NCBI RefSeq assembly: GCF_010993745.1
Contig: NZ_WOTN01000001.1
Coordinates: forward strand, 2,793,235 to 2,857,234
Length of the DNA: 64,000 nt
Direction of reading: 5' to 3'
From: Fodinicola acaciae
GTDB lineage: Bacteria; Actinomycetota; Actinomycetes; Mycobacteriales; HKI-0501
The number at the start of each line of letters is the position of its first letter. Position 1 is the stretch's first letter. The notes beneath the pieces are model-generated. The model ran no database searches. It saw only the letters and a list, made by a program, of their open reading frames with translations, and was not told where the DNA came from. Below, one piece after another: positions 23,762 through 33,075 of this stretch. The position numbers were made by a program, and so were the translations under genes.

Positions 23762-24973
23762 ATGATCTCCGATCTCGATGTCCCGTTAGGCAAGCGCATC
23801 GAGTTGGCTCGGCGGCGGCGCGGGCTGTCCAGAGCGGTCCTGGCCGGACTGGTCGGCCGCAGCGCCGAGTGGATCCGCCAGGTCGAACGTGACGAGCGGG
23901 CGGTGGACCGGCTCTCCATCCTGCTCCGGCTGGCCGAGGTGCTGAAAATCTCTGACGTCGCGGGGTTTCTCGGCAGCGCGATGCCGCAGGCGCCGCGGCG
24001 CAGCGCGCCTCAGGTGCAGGTCAACGAGCTCAGAGAGCTGCTCTATCAACCAAAACTCACCCGCGAGCCGGCGCCGGCCGACGACGACGACGGGCAGCTT
24101 GACCACCTGCGCCGCGACCTCGCCGAGACCTGGACCGGTTGGCAGGACTCGCCAAACCGCTACACCATCACGTTGCGGCGGCTGCCGGCACTGCTGCGCG
24201 CCATCGACGAGATCGCCGACGCCGGCGAGTGTGCCGACCAGCTGATCGCCGGCACGTACCGGCTGGTGTCGGCCGTGCTGCGCCGGATCGGTGACCAACC
24301 GTTGGCGTTGCTGGCCATCGAACGGGCCGTCGAGGCGGCGCGGCGCACCGGCGATCCACTGGCCGAGATCACCTGCGCCGGCGGCTTCGCCACCACCCTG
24401 CTCAGCCTCGGTTTTCCCGACCGCGCAAGGCAACTGGCGTTGTCACTGCTGGACGAGCTGCAGACGCGGGTGCCGGCCGAGTCGGCCACGGAGATCTCGG
24501 TGTACGGCGCGATGCAGCTGACCGCCGCGGAGGCCACCGCCGCCGACGACGACCAGGTCGCCGCGGAGCGGTTGCTCGACCAGGCCAGGCAGACCGCGGC
24601 CCGGCTGGCCGACGACCGCAACGACTACCGGACCGGTTTTGGCCCCACCGACGTCGAAATCCACGCCGTACGGATCGCGCTCACCTTCGGCCGGTCGCGG
24701 CATGCCTTACGGATAGCCGAAACCGTCGACACCGGGCGGATTCACGCGCGCGAGCGGCGAGCCAGGCACTACATCACCGTCGCGCAGGCGCACAGCCGCG
24801 AGAGCAACACCTTCGGCGCGATTTTCAGCCTGTTGAAGGCCGAGGAGGCGTGTCCGGAGGAGATCCGGTTCAGCGCTGAGGCACGGGACGTGGTGCAGGA
24901 CCTGCTGGCCCGCGACAACGCGTTGGTGCGTACGGATTTGTGGGCCCTGGCCGAGCGTTCCGGCCTGGCCTGA
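23762..24973 (+). CDS. XRE-type HTH regulator with helical repeat domain
   Basis: 403 residues from ATG 23762 (GGGAGAGAGC upstream). The HTH at about 8-65 (LGKRIELARRRRGLSRAVLA, then GRSAEWIRQVERDERAV) precedes a long helical TPR-like region. This arrangement is common in actinomycete regulators that respond to peptides or act in differentiation. The C-terminal repeats are leucine/alanine rich without catalytic motifs. Its targets are unknown; the nearest downstream operon is the encapsulin cluster 220 bp away. Confidence 0.8.
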   Translation: MISDLDVPLGKRIELARRRRGLSRAVLAGLVGRSAEWIRQVERDERAVDRLSILLRLAEVLKISDVAGFLGSAMPQAPRRSAPQVQVNELRELLYQPKLTREPAPADDDDGQLDHLRRDLAETWTGWQDSPNRYTITLRRLPALLRAIDEIADAGECADQLIAGTYRLVSAVLRRIGDQPLALLAIERAVEAARRTGDPLAEITCAGGFATTLLSLGFPDRARQLALSLLDELQTRVPAESATEISVYGAMQLTAAEATAADDDQVAAERLLDQARQTAARLADDRNDYRTGFGPTDVEIHAVRIALTFGRSRHALRIAETVDTGRIHARERRARHYITVAQAHSRESNTFGAIFSLLKAEEACPEEIRFSAEARDVVQDLLARDNALVRTDLWALAERSGLA

Positions 24974-25196
24974 TCACAACTGAAGTTGTCCGGCGGCGAC
25001 GCGACGGCGTTCTCGGCATGACAAATCCGTGAACGGTAGCGACGCTTATCATCGTACGGTCCAATTTTTGTTGGCCGCCAACCCGCGCATCGGCTGATCC
25101 ACAAACCGGCTTGTCTACCCACCGCGCTGCCGTCAATACGCTCCGTTTATCGCGTCCTGAATGCAGTCAGGCCGTTTATCGAAATTGCGATGGGTG

Positions 25197-26618
25197 GTGT
25201 CGGAAGTGACCGTAACGGATCCGGATCTGGGTGTTGACGAGGAACAGCCGCAGCTGAGCTTGGGCACCGCGGCGGCCCGGAATCTGGCCACGACAACGAA
25301 ATCCGTCCCGCAGATGCAGGCGATCACCTCACGGTGGCTGGTGCGCCTGCTGCCGTGGGTGCAGGCCGCCGGTGGCGTCTATCGGGTCAACCGCCGGCTG
25401 AGCTACACCGTCGGCGACGGACGCGTCACGTTCGTGACGACCGGCGCGGACGTACGGGTGATCCCGCAGGAACTGCGCGAGCTGCCGATCCTGCGGTCGT
25501 TCGACGACGAGGCGGCACTGTCCGCGCTGGCCGACCGGTTCACCCAGCGCGAGTTCGGCGCCGGTGAGGTGCTGGTCGAGTTCGGCTCCCAGGCAGACCA
25601 GGTTTTCCTTATCGCACACGGGAAAATCGACAAGCTGGGGACGAGCAAGTACGGCGACCCGACGGTGTTGGGCTCGCTCGCCGACGGCGACTACTTCGGC
25701 GACCAGGTCATCACCGACGAGCAGAGCATCTGGGAATACACCGCGAAAGCCGTCACGCCGGTGACCGTACTGTCGATTTCCCAGCAGGCGCTGGCAGAAG
25801 TCATCGACCGTACGGAGCTGCTGCGCGAACACATTCAGCAGGCGCGGCAGGCACCGGCCAAACCGGCCAATCCGCACGGCGAGGCGGCCATCGACGTGGC
25901 CTCCGGTCACGCCGGCGAGCCGGACCTGCCTGGCACCTTCGTCGACTACGAGACCTCGCCGCGCGAATACGAGCTCAGCGTCGCGCAGACCGTGTTGCGC
26001 ATCCACAGCCGGGTCGCCGATCTCTACAACGAGCCGATGAACCAGGTCGAGCAGCAGCTGCGGCTGACCATCGAGGCATTGCGTGAGCGGCAGGAGAACG
26101 AGCTCGTCAACAACCGCGACTTTGGCTTGCTGCACAACGCGGATCTGCAGCAGCGCATCCAGACCCGCAGCGGTCCGCCGACGCCGGACGACATGGACGA
26201 GCTGATCGCCACCGTCTGGAAGGATCCCAGTTTCTTCCTGGCGCATCCCCGGTCGATCGCGGCTTTCGGCCGTGAGTGCAGCAAACGCGGCATCTATCCC
26301 AGCAGCGTCGACATCGGCGGTCACCTGATCCCGGCCTGGCGCGGCATCCCGATCTATCCGTGCAACAAGCTGGAAGTCAGCGACACGCGTACGTCCAACA
26401 TCCTGCTGATGCGGGTCGGCCAGGAGAACCAGGGTGTCATCGGCCTGCACCAGACCGGCCTGCCGGACGAATACCGGCCCGGACTTTCGGTGCGGTTCAT
26501 GGGGATCAGCGAGAAGGCGATCATGTCCTATCTGGTCAGCGCGTACTATTCGGCCGCCGTCCTGGTCCCGGACGCACTCGGCGTGCTGGAAAACGTGGAA
26601 CTCGGCCGGGAGGACTGA
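25197..26618 (+). CDS. family 2B encapsulin shell protein, paralogue 1
   Basis: About 473 residues. After a short N-arm ([20 protein letters not shown]) comes a cyclic-nucleotide-binding domain (about 100-225: [18 protein letters not shown]-like start, [28 protein letters not shown]). A HK97-like shell domain follows ([49 protein letters not shown], ending [15 protein letters not shown]). This inserted cNMP domain defines family 2B encapsulins, which self-assemble into icosahedral compartments and in actinomycetes hold terpene cyclases. The start is GTG 25197 or GTG 25206; the latter aligns with the paralogue. The next shell gene is 3 bp away. Which nucleotide or ligand the domain binds is unknown. 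Confidence 0.93.
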   Translation: MSEVTVTDPDLGVDEEQPQLSLGTAAARNLATTTKSVPQMQAITSRWLVRLLPWVQAAGGVYRVNRRLSYTVGDGRVTFVTTGADVRVIPQELRELPILRSFDDEAALSALADRFTQREFGAGEVLVEFGSQADQVFLIAHGKIDKLGTSKYGDPTVLGSLADGDYFGDQVITDEQSIWEYTAKAVTPVTVLSISQQALAEVIDRTELLREHIQQARQAPAKPANPHGEAAIDVASGHAGEPDLPGTFVDYETSPREYELSVAQTVLRIHSRVADLYNEPMNQVEQQLRLTIEALRERQENELVNNRDFGLLHNADLQQRIQTRSGPPTPDDMDELIATVWKDPSFFLAHPRSIAAFGRECSKRGIYPSSVDIGGHLIPAWRGIPIYPCNKLEVSDTRTSNILLMRVGQENQGVIGLHQTGLPDEYRPGLSVRFMGISEKAIMSYLVSAYYSAAVLVPDALGVLENVELGRED

Positions 26619-26621
26619 CCG

Positions 26622-28022
26622 GTGTCGGTATCCGAGTCCGACCTGGAGGTCGACGAGAAACCGAGGCTCAGCCTCAGCACGGCCGGTGCGCGTACGCTGG
26701 CCACCACCACCAAGTCCGTGCCGCAGATGCAGAGCATCACACCGCGGTGGCTGTTGAAAAAACTGTCGTGGATCCAGGTCTCCGGCGGTGCCTACCGGGT
26801 CAACCGGCGGCTGACCTACACCGTCGGCGACGGCCGGATCACCTTCGTCAGCACCGCCGACCAGGTGCGGGTGATCCCACAGGAGCTGCGGGAAATTCCG
26901 CTGCTGCGCGACTTCACCGACGACGCGTCGCTGACCGCGTTGGCCGACCGTTTCCGGCAGCGCGAGTATGCCGCCGGTGACGTGATCGCCGAGGCCGGCC
27001 AGCCGGCCGACCGGGTTTTCCTTGTCGCGTACGGAAAGGTCAGCAAGCTCGGCACCGGGCCGTACGGCGACCCGGTCAGCCTCGGCTCGCTGGCCGACGG
27101 CGACTATTTCGGCGAGCAGGCGCTGACCGGATCGGACCGGACCTGGGATTTCACCGCGAAGGCGGCCACCAGGGTGATCGTACTGGAGCTGCAGTTTCAG
27201 GCCTTCCAGGAGATGAACGGTCAGTCCGAGCCATTGCGCGCTCACATCCAGGACGTGCTGTCGCGGCCGGTGAGGTCGCAGAACGCCCGCGGCGAGGCGG
27301 AAATCTCGCTGTCGGCCGGACACGCCGGCGAGCCGGACCTGCCCGGCACGTTCGTCGACTACGAAACCTCACCGCGCGAGTACGAGCTCGGTGTGGCACA
27401 GACCGTGCTGCGCGTCCACACGCGCGTCGCCGATCTCTACAACCAACCGATGAACCAGACCGAACAGCAGTTGCGGCTGACCATCGAGGCACTGCGCGAA
27501 CGGCAGGAAGACGATCTCATCAACAACCGCGATTTCGGCCTGCTACACAACGCGGATCTCAAGCAGCGCATCCAGACCATCAGCGGCCCGCCGACGCCGG
27601 CGGACATGGACGAGCTGCTGTCCCGGCGCCGGAAAACCCAGCTTTTCCTGGCACATCCGCGGACCATCGCGGCGATCGGGCGCGAGTGTACGGCCCGTGG
27701 CGTCTATCCGGACCCGGTGCCTGTCGACGGCCGGATGGTGATGGGATGGCGCGGCGTACCGATCTTCCCGTGCGACAAGATCCCGGTCACCGAACAGGGG
27801 ACCAGCTCGATTCTGGCCATGCGTACCGGTGAGAAAAGCGAGGGCGTCATCGGCCTGCAGCGGACCGGCCTGCCGGACGAGAAGGAGCCGGGACTGAACG
27901 TACGGTTCATGAGAATCACCGAGAAGGCGATCCTGGAATATCTCGTCAGCGCGTACTACTCGGTGGCCGTCCTGGTGCCGGATGCGTTGGGGATCCTGGA
28001 AAACGTCGAGCTCGGCCGCTGA
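26622..28022 (+). CDS. family 2B encapsulin shell protein, paralogue 2
   Basis: 466 residues, GTG start. It has the same order as its upstream paralogue: N-arm ([20 protein letters not shown]), cNMP-binding domain ([28 protein letters not shown]), then the HK97-type shell domain ([52 protein letters not shown]). The two are clearly duplicated yet diverged within the cNMP domain and around residues 215-230. Two shell paralogues in one operon point to a mixed, two-component compartment. The cargo candidates are the terpene enzymes downstream, chiefly the 2-MIB synthase. Confidence 0.93.
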   Translation: MSVSESDLEVDEKPRLSLSTAGARTLATTTKSVPQMQSITPRWLLKKLSWIQVSGGAYRVNRRLTYTVGDGRITFVSTADQVRVIPQELREIPLLRDFTDDASLTALADRFRQREYAAGDVIAEAGQPADRVFLVAYGKVSKLGTGPYGDPVSLGSLADGDYFGEQALTGSDRTWDFTAKAATRVIVLELQFQAFQEMNGQSEPLRAHIQDVLSRPVRSQNARGEAEISLSAGHAGEPDLPGTFVDYETSPREYELGVAQTVLRVHTRVADLYNQPMNQTEQQLRLTIEALRERQEDDLINNRDFGLLHNADLKQRIQTISGPPTPADMDELLSRRRKTQLFLAHPRTIAAIGRECTARGVYPDPVPVDGRMVMGWRGVPIFPCDKIPVTEQGTSSILAMRTGEKSEGVIGLQRTGLPDEKEPGLNVRFMRITEKAILEYLVSAYYSVAVLVPDALGILENVELGR

Positions 28023-28033
28023 GGGGAAGCCGC

Positions 28034-29074
28034 ATGACGATCGTCGAGGTGGAATCCGCCGGCCGGTCCGCACGGGACGTGCTGGACGCGGCCCGGCGGC
28101 TGGTGGATCCCGCGTTGCGGGCCGCCGTCGACACATTGCCCGCCTCGATGGCGCAGATGGCCGGATATCACTTCGGCTGGCTCGACGAGCTCGGCCGGCC
28201 GGCGCACACCAGCGGCGGCAAGGCGATCCGTCCAGCGCTGGTGCTGGCCGCGGCCGAAGCCGTCGGCGGCACCGTCGACGACGCGACAGCCGGCGCCGCG
28301 GCGGTCGAGTTGGTGCACAACTTCTCGCTGGTGCACGACGACGTCATGGACGGCGACGCGACCCGCCGGCACCGCGCCACGGTGTGGAAGGTTTTCGGCC
28401 GCAACGCGGCGATCCTGGCCGGCGACGCGCTGCTCACTCTCGCGCTTGAGGTGCTCGCCGGCTTCGACCACTCGGCGATGCGGCGCGCGATGCGGTTGAC
28501 AAACGCGACCGTGCTGGAGCTGCTCGAGGGACAGAGCCAGGACACCGCCTTCGAGCATCGGTCCAATGTGGACATCGCCGACTGCCTGGCGATGGCGGAG
28601 AAAAAGACCGCGGCTCTGCTCGGTTGCTCGTGCGCCGTCGGCGCGACGTACGGCGGTGGCGGTCCGGCGCAGGTCGAGCGGATCACCCGGTTTGGCCGGC
28701 GGTTGGGCCTGGCCTTCCAGCATGTGGACGACCTGCTCGGCATCTGGGGTGATCCGGCCGCGACCGGCAAGCCGGTGTTCTCGGATCTGCGCAACCGTAA
28801 GAAAAGCCTGCCGGTGGTCGCGGCGATGTCGGCCGGCACGCCGGCGGCCGTCGAGCTTTCGCAGCTGTACGGCCGAAAGGCCGGGCTCTCGGACGCTGAG
28901 CTGGCTCACGCCGCCGAGTTGGTGGAGGCGGCCGGAGGGCGCGCGTGGAGCCAGCACCAGGCCGAAGCGTTGCTCGCGGAGGCGCTGGACGAGCTCGAGG
29001 CGGCTGGCCCGACCGCAGGCGGTGCCGCCGAGCTGACCGCGCTGGCGCGGCTGGTCATCCAGCGTGACCACTGA
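28034..29074 (+). CDS. polyprenyl (probably geranyl) diphosphate synthase
   Basis: 346 residues. The trans-prenyltransferase fold is shown by GGKAIRPALVLAAAEA, the first Asp-rich motif LVHDDVMDGD near 97-106 and the second motif HVDDLLGIWGD near 235 (DDxxG instead of the usual DDxxD, as in several actinomycete members). KPVFSDLRNRKKSLPV follows. Product length cannot be read with certainty, but its place in a 2-methylisoborneol locus implies GPP supply for the methyltransferase. It begins 11 bp after the second encapsulin. Confidence 0.9.
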   Translation: MTIVEVESAGRSARDVLDAARRLVDPALRAAVDTLPASMAQMAGYHFGWLDELGRPAHTSGGKAIRPALVLAAAEAVGGTVDDATAGAAAVELVHNFSLVHDDVMDGDATRRHRATVWKVFGRNAAILAGDALLTLALEVLAGFDHSAMRRAMRLTNATVLELLEGQSQDTAFEHRSNVDIADCLAMAEKKTAALLGCSCAVGATYGGGGPAQVERITRFGRRLGLAFQHVDDLLGIWGDPAATGKPVFSDLRNRKKSLPVVAAMSAGTPAAVELSQLYGRKAGLSDAELAHAAELVEAAGGRAWSQHQAEALLAEALDELEAAGPTAGGAAELTALARLVIQRDH

Positions 29075-29101
29075 CTCGTTCTTCGTGGTGAAAGGAAAAG
29101 T

Positions 29102-30952
29102 GTGATCGACCCCGACTTACCGGACTGGCGGGCGGTGCGCGGTGCGCGCACGGTCCTGCTCGCCTCGCCGCGCTCGTTCTGCGCCGGTGTCGACCGTGCT
29201 GTCGAGATCGTCGAACAGCTGCTGGCTCACCGTCCCGGTCCGGTTTACGTCCGCAAGCAGATCGTCCACAATGTCCACGTCGTCGACGATCTCCGGTCGC
29301 GCGGCGCGATTTTCGTTGAGGAGCTTGACGAGGTGCCCGACGGCGCGACCGTCGTCTTCTCGGCGCACGGCGTCTCCCCCGCGGTACGAGCCGAAGCGGC
29401 CCGCCGTGGCATGGACGTGGTCGACGCGACCTGTCCGCTGGTCACCAAGGTGCACGCCGAAGCGCGACGCTTCGCGGCTCGCGGCGACACCGTCGTCCTC
29501 ATCGGCCATGCCGGCCATGAGGAGGTCGACGGCACGCTCGGCGAGGCACCGGACCGGACCGTGCTGGTCGACTCACCGTCCGATGTGGACAACCTGGTCA
29601 TCGACGATCCGAGCCGAGTGTCGTTCCTGACGCAGACCACTCTCTCCGTCGAGGAGACCGCGGAGGTGATCGACGCGCTGAAGGCTCGTTTCCCGGACGT
29701 ACGCGGCCCGGCGTCCGACGACATCTGTTATGCCACGACCAACCGCCAGGAGGCGCTGAAAGCCGTCGCCACCGAGTCGGATCTGGTGCTGGTCGTCGGA
29801 TCGCGCAACTCGTCGAATTCCCGCCGGCTCGTGGAGTTGTCGTTGCGGCGCGGCACACGCGCTCATCTGGTCGACGACGCCGGCGAGATTTTGCCGGAAT
29901 GGCTGGCAGACGCGCGCACGGTCGGACTGACCGCCGGCGCCTCGGCTCCACCTCACCTGGTCGATGAGGTGGTGGAATTGCTGGCGTCATTAGGACCGAT
30001 CGACGTCGTCGAACGTGAGACCACCCGGGAGACCGTCCACTTCGGACTGCCGGCCAGGCTGAACGCACCGCATCCCAACGAAACGAAGGAGCTGTCGGAC
30101 ATGACATCCATCGACCAGCGCGTCGTACGCACCGCCTACCAGCAGTCGATCGCCGACTACTGGAACAAGGAGAAAGACCCGGTCAACCTGCGACTCGGCG
30201 ACGTCGACGGTCTCTATCACCATCATTACGGCATCGGCGCGTACGACCCCGCCGTGCTCGACGCTCCGGCCGCGGTCCGCGACGAGGCGATCATCGAGGA
30301 AATGCACCGTCTGGAGACGGCGCAGGCCGACGTATTACTCGACCATCTCGGTGCCATCGGCCCAGGTGACCGCTTACTGGACGCCGGATGCGGCCGTGGT
30401 GGAACGAGCATCATGGCCAACCAGCGCTTCGGCTGCCGGGTCGACGGAGTGTCGATCTCCGAACAGCAGGTCGAGTTCGCCAACGAGCAGGCGAAAAAAC
30501 GCCGAGTCGACGACCGCGTGACATACCATCTGCGCAACATGCTCGACACCGGCTTCGAAACGGGGGCGTTCAAGGGTGCCTGGAACAACGAAAGCACCAT
30601 GTACGTCGACCTGTTCGAGCTTTTCGCCGAGCACGCACGACAAATCGCACCCGGCGGCCGCTATGTCGTCATCACCGGCTGCTACAACGACGTGACCGGT
30701 GGCCGTTCGCGCGCGGTCAGCCAGATCGACCAGCACTACATCTGCAACATCCACCCGCGCAGCGAATACTTCAAAGCCCTGGCCGCCAACGGATTCGTCC
30801 CCATCAACGTCGTCGACCTGACCGCCGCGACGATCCCGTACTGGGAGCTGCGCGCGCAGTCCGCGGTCGCCACCGGCATCGAGACGCCGTTCCTGACCGC
30901 GTACCGCGAAGGCAGCTTCCATTATCTGCTCATCGCCGCGGACCGGATCTGA
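29102..30952 (+). CDS. ispH: IspH (HMBPP reductase) - GPP 2-C-methyltransferase fusion
   Basis: One uninterrupted 616-residue frame. Residues 1-about 325 form IspH: the three [4Fe-4S]-ligating cysteines C27 (SFCAGV), C111 (DATCPLV) and C209 (DICYATT), plus HNVHVVDDL and FSAHGVSP. IspH makes IPP/DMAPP from HMBPP. Residues 334-616 form a SAM methyltransferase of the geranyl diphosphate C2-methyltransferase type ([38 protein letters not shown] near the C-terminus), which makes 2-methyl-GPP for 2-MIB. An internal ATG (30101) has GAAGGAG 10 nt upstream, so the methyltransferase may also be made alone. Start GTG 29102, GAAAGGAAAAG upstream. A true fusion is likely; a lost stop codon between two old genes would explain the internal ribosome-binding site. 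Confidence 0.88.
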   Translation: MIDPDLPDWRAVRGARTVLLASPRSFCAGVDRAVEIVEQLLAHRPGPVYVRKQIVHNVHVVDDLRSRGAIFVEELDEVPDGATVVFSAHGVSPAVRAEAARRGMDVVDATCPLVTKVHAEARRFAARGDTVVLIGHAGHEEVDGTLGEAPDRTVLVDSPSDVDNLVIDDPSRVSFLTQTTLSVEETAEVIDALKARFPDVRGPASDDICYATTNRQEALKAVATESDLVLVVGSRNSSNSRRLVELSLRRGTRAHLVDDAGEILPEWLADARTVGLTAGASAPPHLVDEVVELLASLGPIDVVERETTRETVHFGLPARLNAPHPNETKELSDMTSIDQRVVRTAYQQSIADYWNKEKDPVNLRLGDVDGLYHHHYGIGAYDPAVLDAPAAVRDEAIIEEMHRLETAQADVLLDHLGAIGPGDRLLDAGCGRGGTSIMANQRFGCRVDGVSISEQQVEFANEQAKKRRVDDRVTYHLRNMLDTGFETGAFKGAWNNESTMYVDLFELFAEHARQIAPGGRYVVITGCYNDVTGGRSRAVSQIDQHYICNIHPRSEYFKALAANGFVPINVVDLTAATIPYWELRAQSAVATGIETPFLTAYREGSFHYLLIAADRI

Positions 30953-30957
30953 CGGTG

Positions 30958-32016
30958 ATGTCCACTTTTCTCGCCGGACCCATCGGCCTGGGCACCTCGG
31001 CGGCGCGCATCGCGACGCAGTTCGCCGTCGATCCCGGTTATATGGAGAGATCCTGGGGTGACGGGTCGGCCTCGCCGCTCTACTGTCCAGTGGTCGAGCG
31101 GATCGACGAGCCGCTCGCCGAGGAGGTCGACCGCCGGCTGGTCGCCTGGGCCGGGGACTGCGGGTTCACCGGCGAGGGACTCGACCAGATTCGCAACGCC
31201 GGCTTCGGAAAACTCGTGATGCTGACGCACGCGGACTGCGACGATCCCGACCTGCTGCTGATCGCGGCGCAGTTCAACGCGGCCTGGTGGGCCGCCGACG
31301 ACTATTACGCCGACGACAGCGAACTCGGTGCCACGCCGACGAAACTTCCGCCACGGCTCGCGCTGGTGATGGCCGCGATGGACCAGGTCGCGCCGGCCGG
31401 CGAGTTTTCCCGCCAGCTCGACCAAGGCCTCCAGTCCGACCCGATCCTGGTGGCACTGCACTCCTGCGTCGAGCACCTGGCCCGGCACGGCACGCCGGTG
31501 CAGATCCAGCGGGTCTGTTACGCGACCTTCTCGATGTTCGTCACCTGGGACGCGTACGCGGCCTGGCGGTTCACCGGTGCCTATCCGCCGGCGTGGGAAT
31601 ATCTCGCCGCGCGCCAGCACGACAGCTTCTACACGTCGATGACGTTGGTGGATCCGGTCGGTGGATACGAATTGCCGGCGGCCATGTATTACGATCCCCG
31701 GGTCCGGGAGGCGCTCATGCGCGCCGGCACCGCGGCCGTACTGGTGAACGACCTCCACTCGGTGTCCAAGGACGCCGCGGACGAGAAGCCGGTCTGCAAC
31801 ATGGTGCTGCAGGTCGCCGCGGACCGGGATTGTTCCATCGCGGAGGCGACCGAGATCACCGTCGACCTGCACAACAGTCTCGTACGCGATTTCGAGGAGG
31901 GCCACCGAAAACTCCGGACCGTACCGTCGCCGGAGCTGCATCGGTTTCTGCGCGGGGTCAAGGCATGGATGGCCGGCGGCTTCGAATGGCACGCCACGAA
32001 TCCGCGCTATGACTAG
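30958..32016 (+). CDS. 2-methylisoborneol synthase (class I terpene cyclase)
   Basis: 352 residues. Metal-binding motifs: an Asp-rich DDYYADD (114-120) and the NSE-type NDLHSVSKDAADE near 262-274. The RDFEEGH and RY ends of actinomycete terpene cyclases follow. It cyclises 2-methyl-GPP to 2-methylisoborneol. The N-terminus before the catalytic core is only about 28 residues but keeps AGPIGLGTSAARI, similar to the conserved part of the long disordered N-arm in other 2-MIB synthases, which mediates loading into encapsulins. ATG 30958 lies 5 bp after the fusion gene's stop. It is the most likely encapsulated cargo of this operon. Confidence 0.92.
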   Translation: MSTFLAGPIGLGTSAARIATQFAVDPGYMERSWGDGSASPLYCPVVERIDEPLAEEVDRRLVAWAGDCGFTGEGLDQIRNAGFGKLVMLTHADCDDPDLLLIAAQFNAAWWAADDYYADDSELGATPTKLPPRLALVMAAMDQVAPAGEFSRQLDQGLQSDPILVALHSCVEHLARHGTPVQIQRVCYATFSMFVTWDAYAAWRFTGAYPPAWEYLAARQHDSFYTSMTLVDPVGGYELPAAMYYDPRVREALMRAGTAAVLVNDLHSVSKDAADEKPVCNMVLQVAADRDCSIAEATEITVDLHNSLVRDFEEGHRKLRTVPSPELHRFLRGVKAWMAGGFEWHATNPRYD

Positions 32017-32126
32017 CCCGGGTGTCGCCGAATAGACTCCGCGCCATCAGCAACTCCTCAATCAAGGTGGTGTGACCGCAGGCCCCAGCCGACGACCGCC
32101 AAAACGTCACCCCTCGCGTAGTAGTA

Positions 32127-32961
32127 GGGCGTGTTTCCAAACCCTCGGTGCTGTTTTCGGGCATGCTGGGGTGATGGTGTTTAGGCAGGAGATTTCGGAC
32201 GAGTCGTGGGCTTTGTTGGAGCCGTTTTTTCCGAAGTGGAAGGGGAATGGTCGGCCGATCTCGGATATGCGGCGGGTGGTGGAGGGGGTCGCGTGGCGGT
32301 TTCGGACCGGGGCGCCGTGGCGGGATATGCCGGAGCGTTTCGGGCACTGGAACACGATTTATGGCTGGTTCTGGGACTGGTCGAAAGACGGTACCTGGGA
32401 TCGAGTGCTGCAGGAGGTGCGGAAACAGGCCGCCAGCGCTGGTGACCTGGAGTGGGTGGTGTCGGTGGACGGGTCGATCGTGCGTGTCCATCAGCACGGC
32501 GCAACCCTCGCGCGCGACACGAGTGACGCAGGTGACCACACAGGGGGCTCTACAGGGGGCTCTGTCGAATTACAAGAAAACCCGCGACCCCGGACCAGGT
32601 GAACCGGCCGGTCACGGAATCGGTAAGTCCAGGGGTGGCCTGACGACGAAGTTCCACGTCGCGGCCGACCTCAAGCAGCGACCGTTGGGGCTGGTGGTCA
32701 CCGGCGGACACGCCGCGGACTCCACGTTCATGCACGTGGTACTGGAGACCATCAGCATCTCCAATGGCCGGCCCGGCCGGCCGCGGACCAGGCCGGACCG
32801 GGTGATCGCCGACAAGGCGTACACCGGCAAGCCGTGCCGCGACTACCTGGCCCGGCGCGGCATCTCCATGAGAACAGACAAAACCGCACGCAGCTACCTC
32901 ACCGGACTCACCCTCGCCGCCACGCTCATCTGGACCAAATCACTAGTTTAGAAACACGGCC
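32127..32961. mobile_element. IS5-family insertion sequence, degenerate
   Basis: 835 bp bounded by 18-bp-class inverted repeats (left GGGCGTGTTTCCAAAC, right complemented GGCCGTGTTTCTAAAC) with TA on both sides (32125-32126, 32962-32963). It carries one transposase split by a frameshift and lacking its C-terminal third, so it cannot move by itself. The ends resemble those of the MITE at 2906-3081. Confidence 0.85.
32174..32951 (+). pseudogene. IS5-type transposase, frameshifted and internally deleted
   Basis: The first frame (32174-32602) gives the IS5 N-terminus (MVFRQEISDESWALLEPFFP, WRFRTGAPWRDMPERFGHWN, VVSVDGSIVRVHQHG with the first catalytic Asp). It then runs out of frame after HTGGSVELQEN. 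The second frame continues EPAGHGIGKSRGGLTTKFH and HVAADLKQRPLGLVVTGGHA, then KAYTGKPCRDYLARRGI with the second Asp region. After RRGISMRTDKTARS it jumps to YLTGLTLAATLIWTKS, the extreme C-terminus, so the segment with the catalytic Glu is deleted. A 12-bp tandem duplication (ACAGGGGGCTCT twice, about 32538-32562) lies just before the frameshift. Confidence 0.85.
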
Positions 32962-33075
32962 TAGTGACGGCTATTGCGCTTCAACGCGCGCGGCGCGATT
33001 TTGCGGTGGCATGCAACGGAAAACTCGCGACCCTGGCGGCCCGGGCTTGTCGGTCGGTTTGGTATTATTGGTGGC

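Noticed and set aside
24974-25196. Small ORF or attachment site before the encapsulin operon
   Set aside because: Only short frames without ribosome-binding sites, no direct repeats or tRNA; it most likely holds the operon promoter, but I cannot name its elements.
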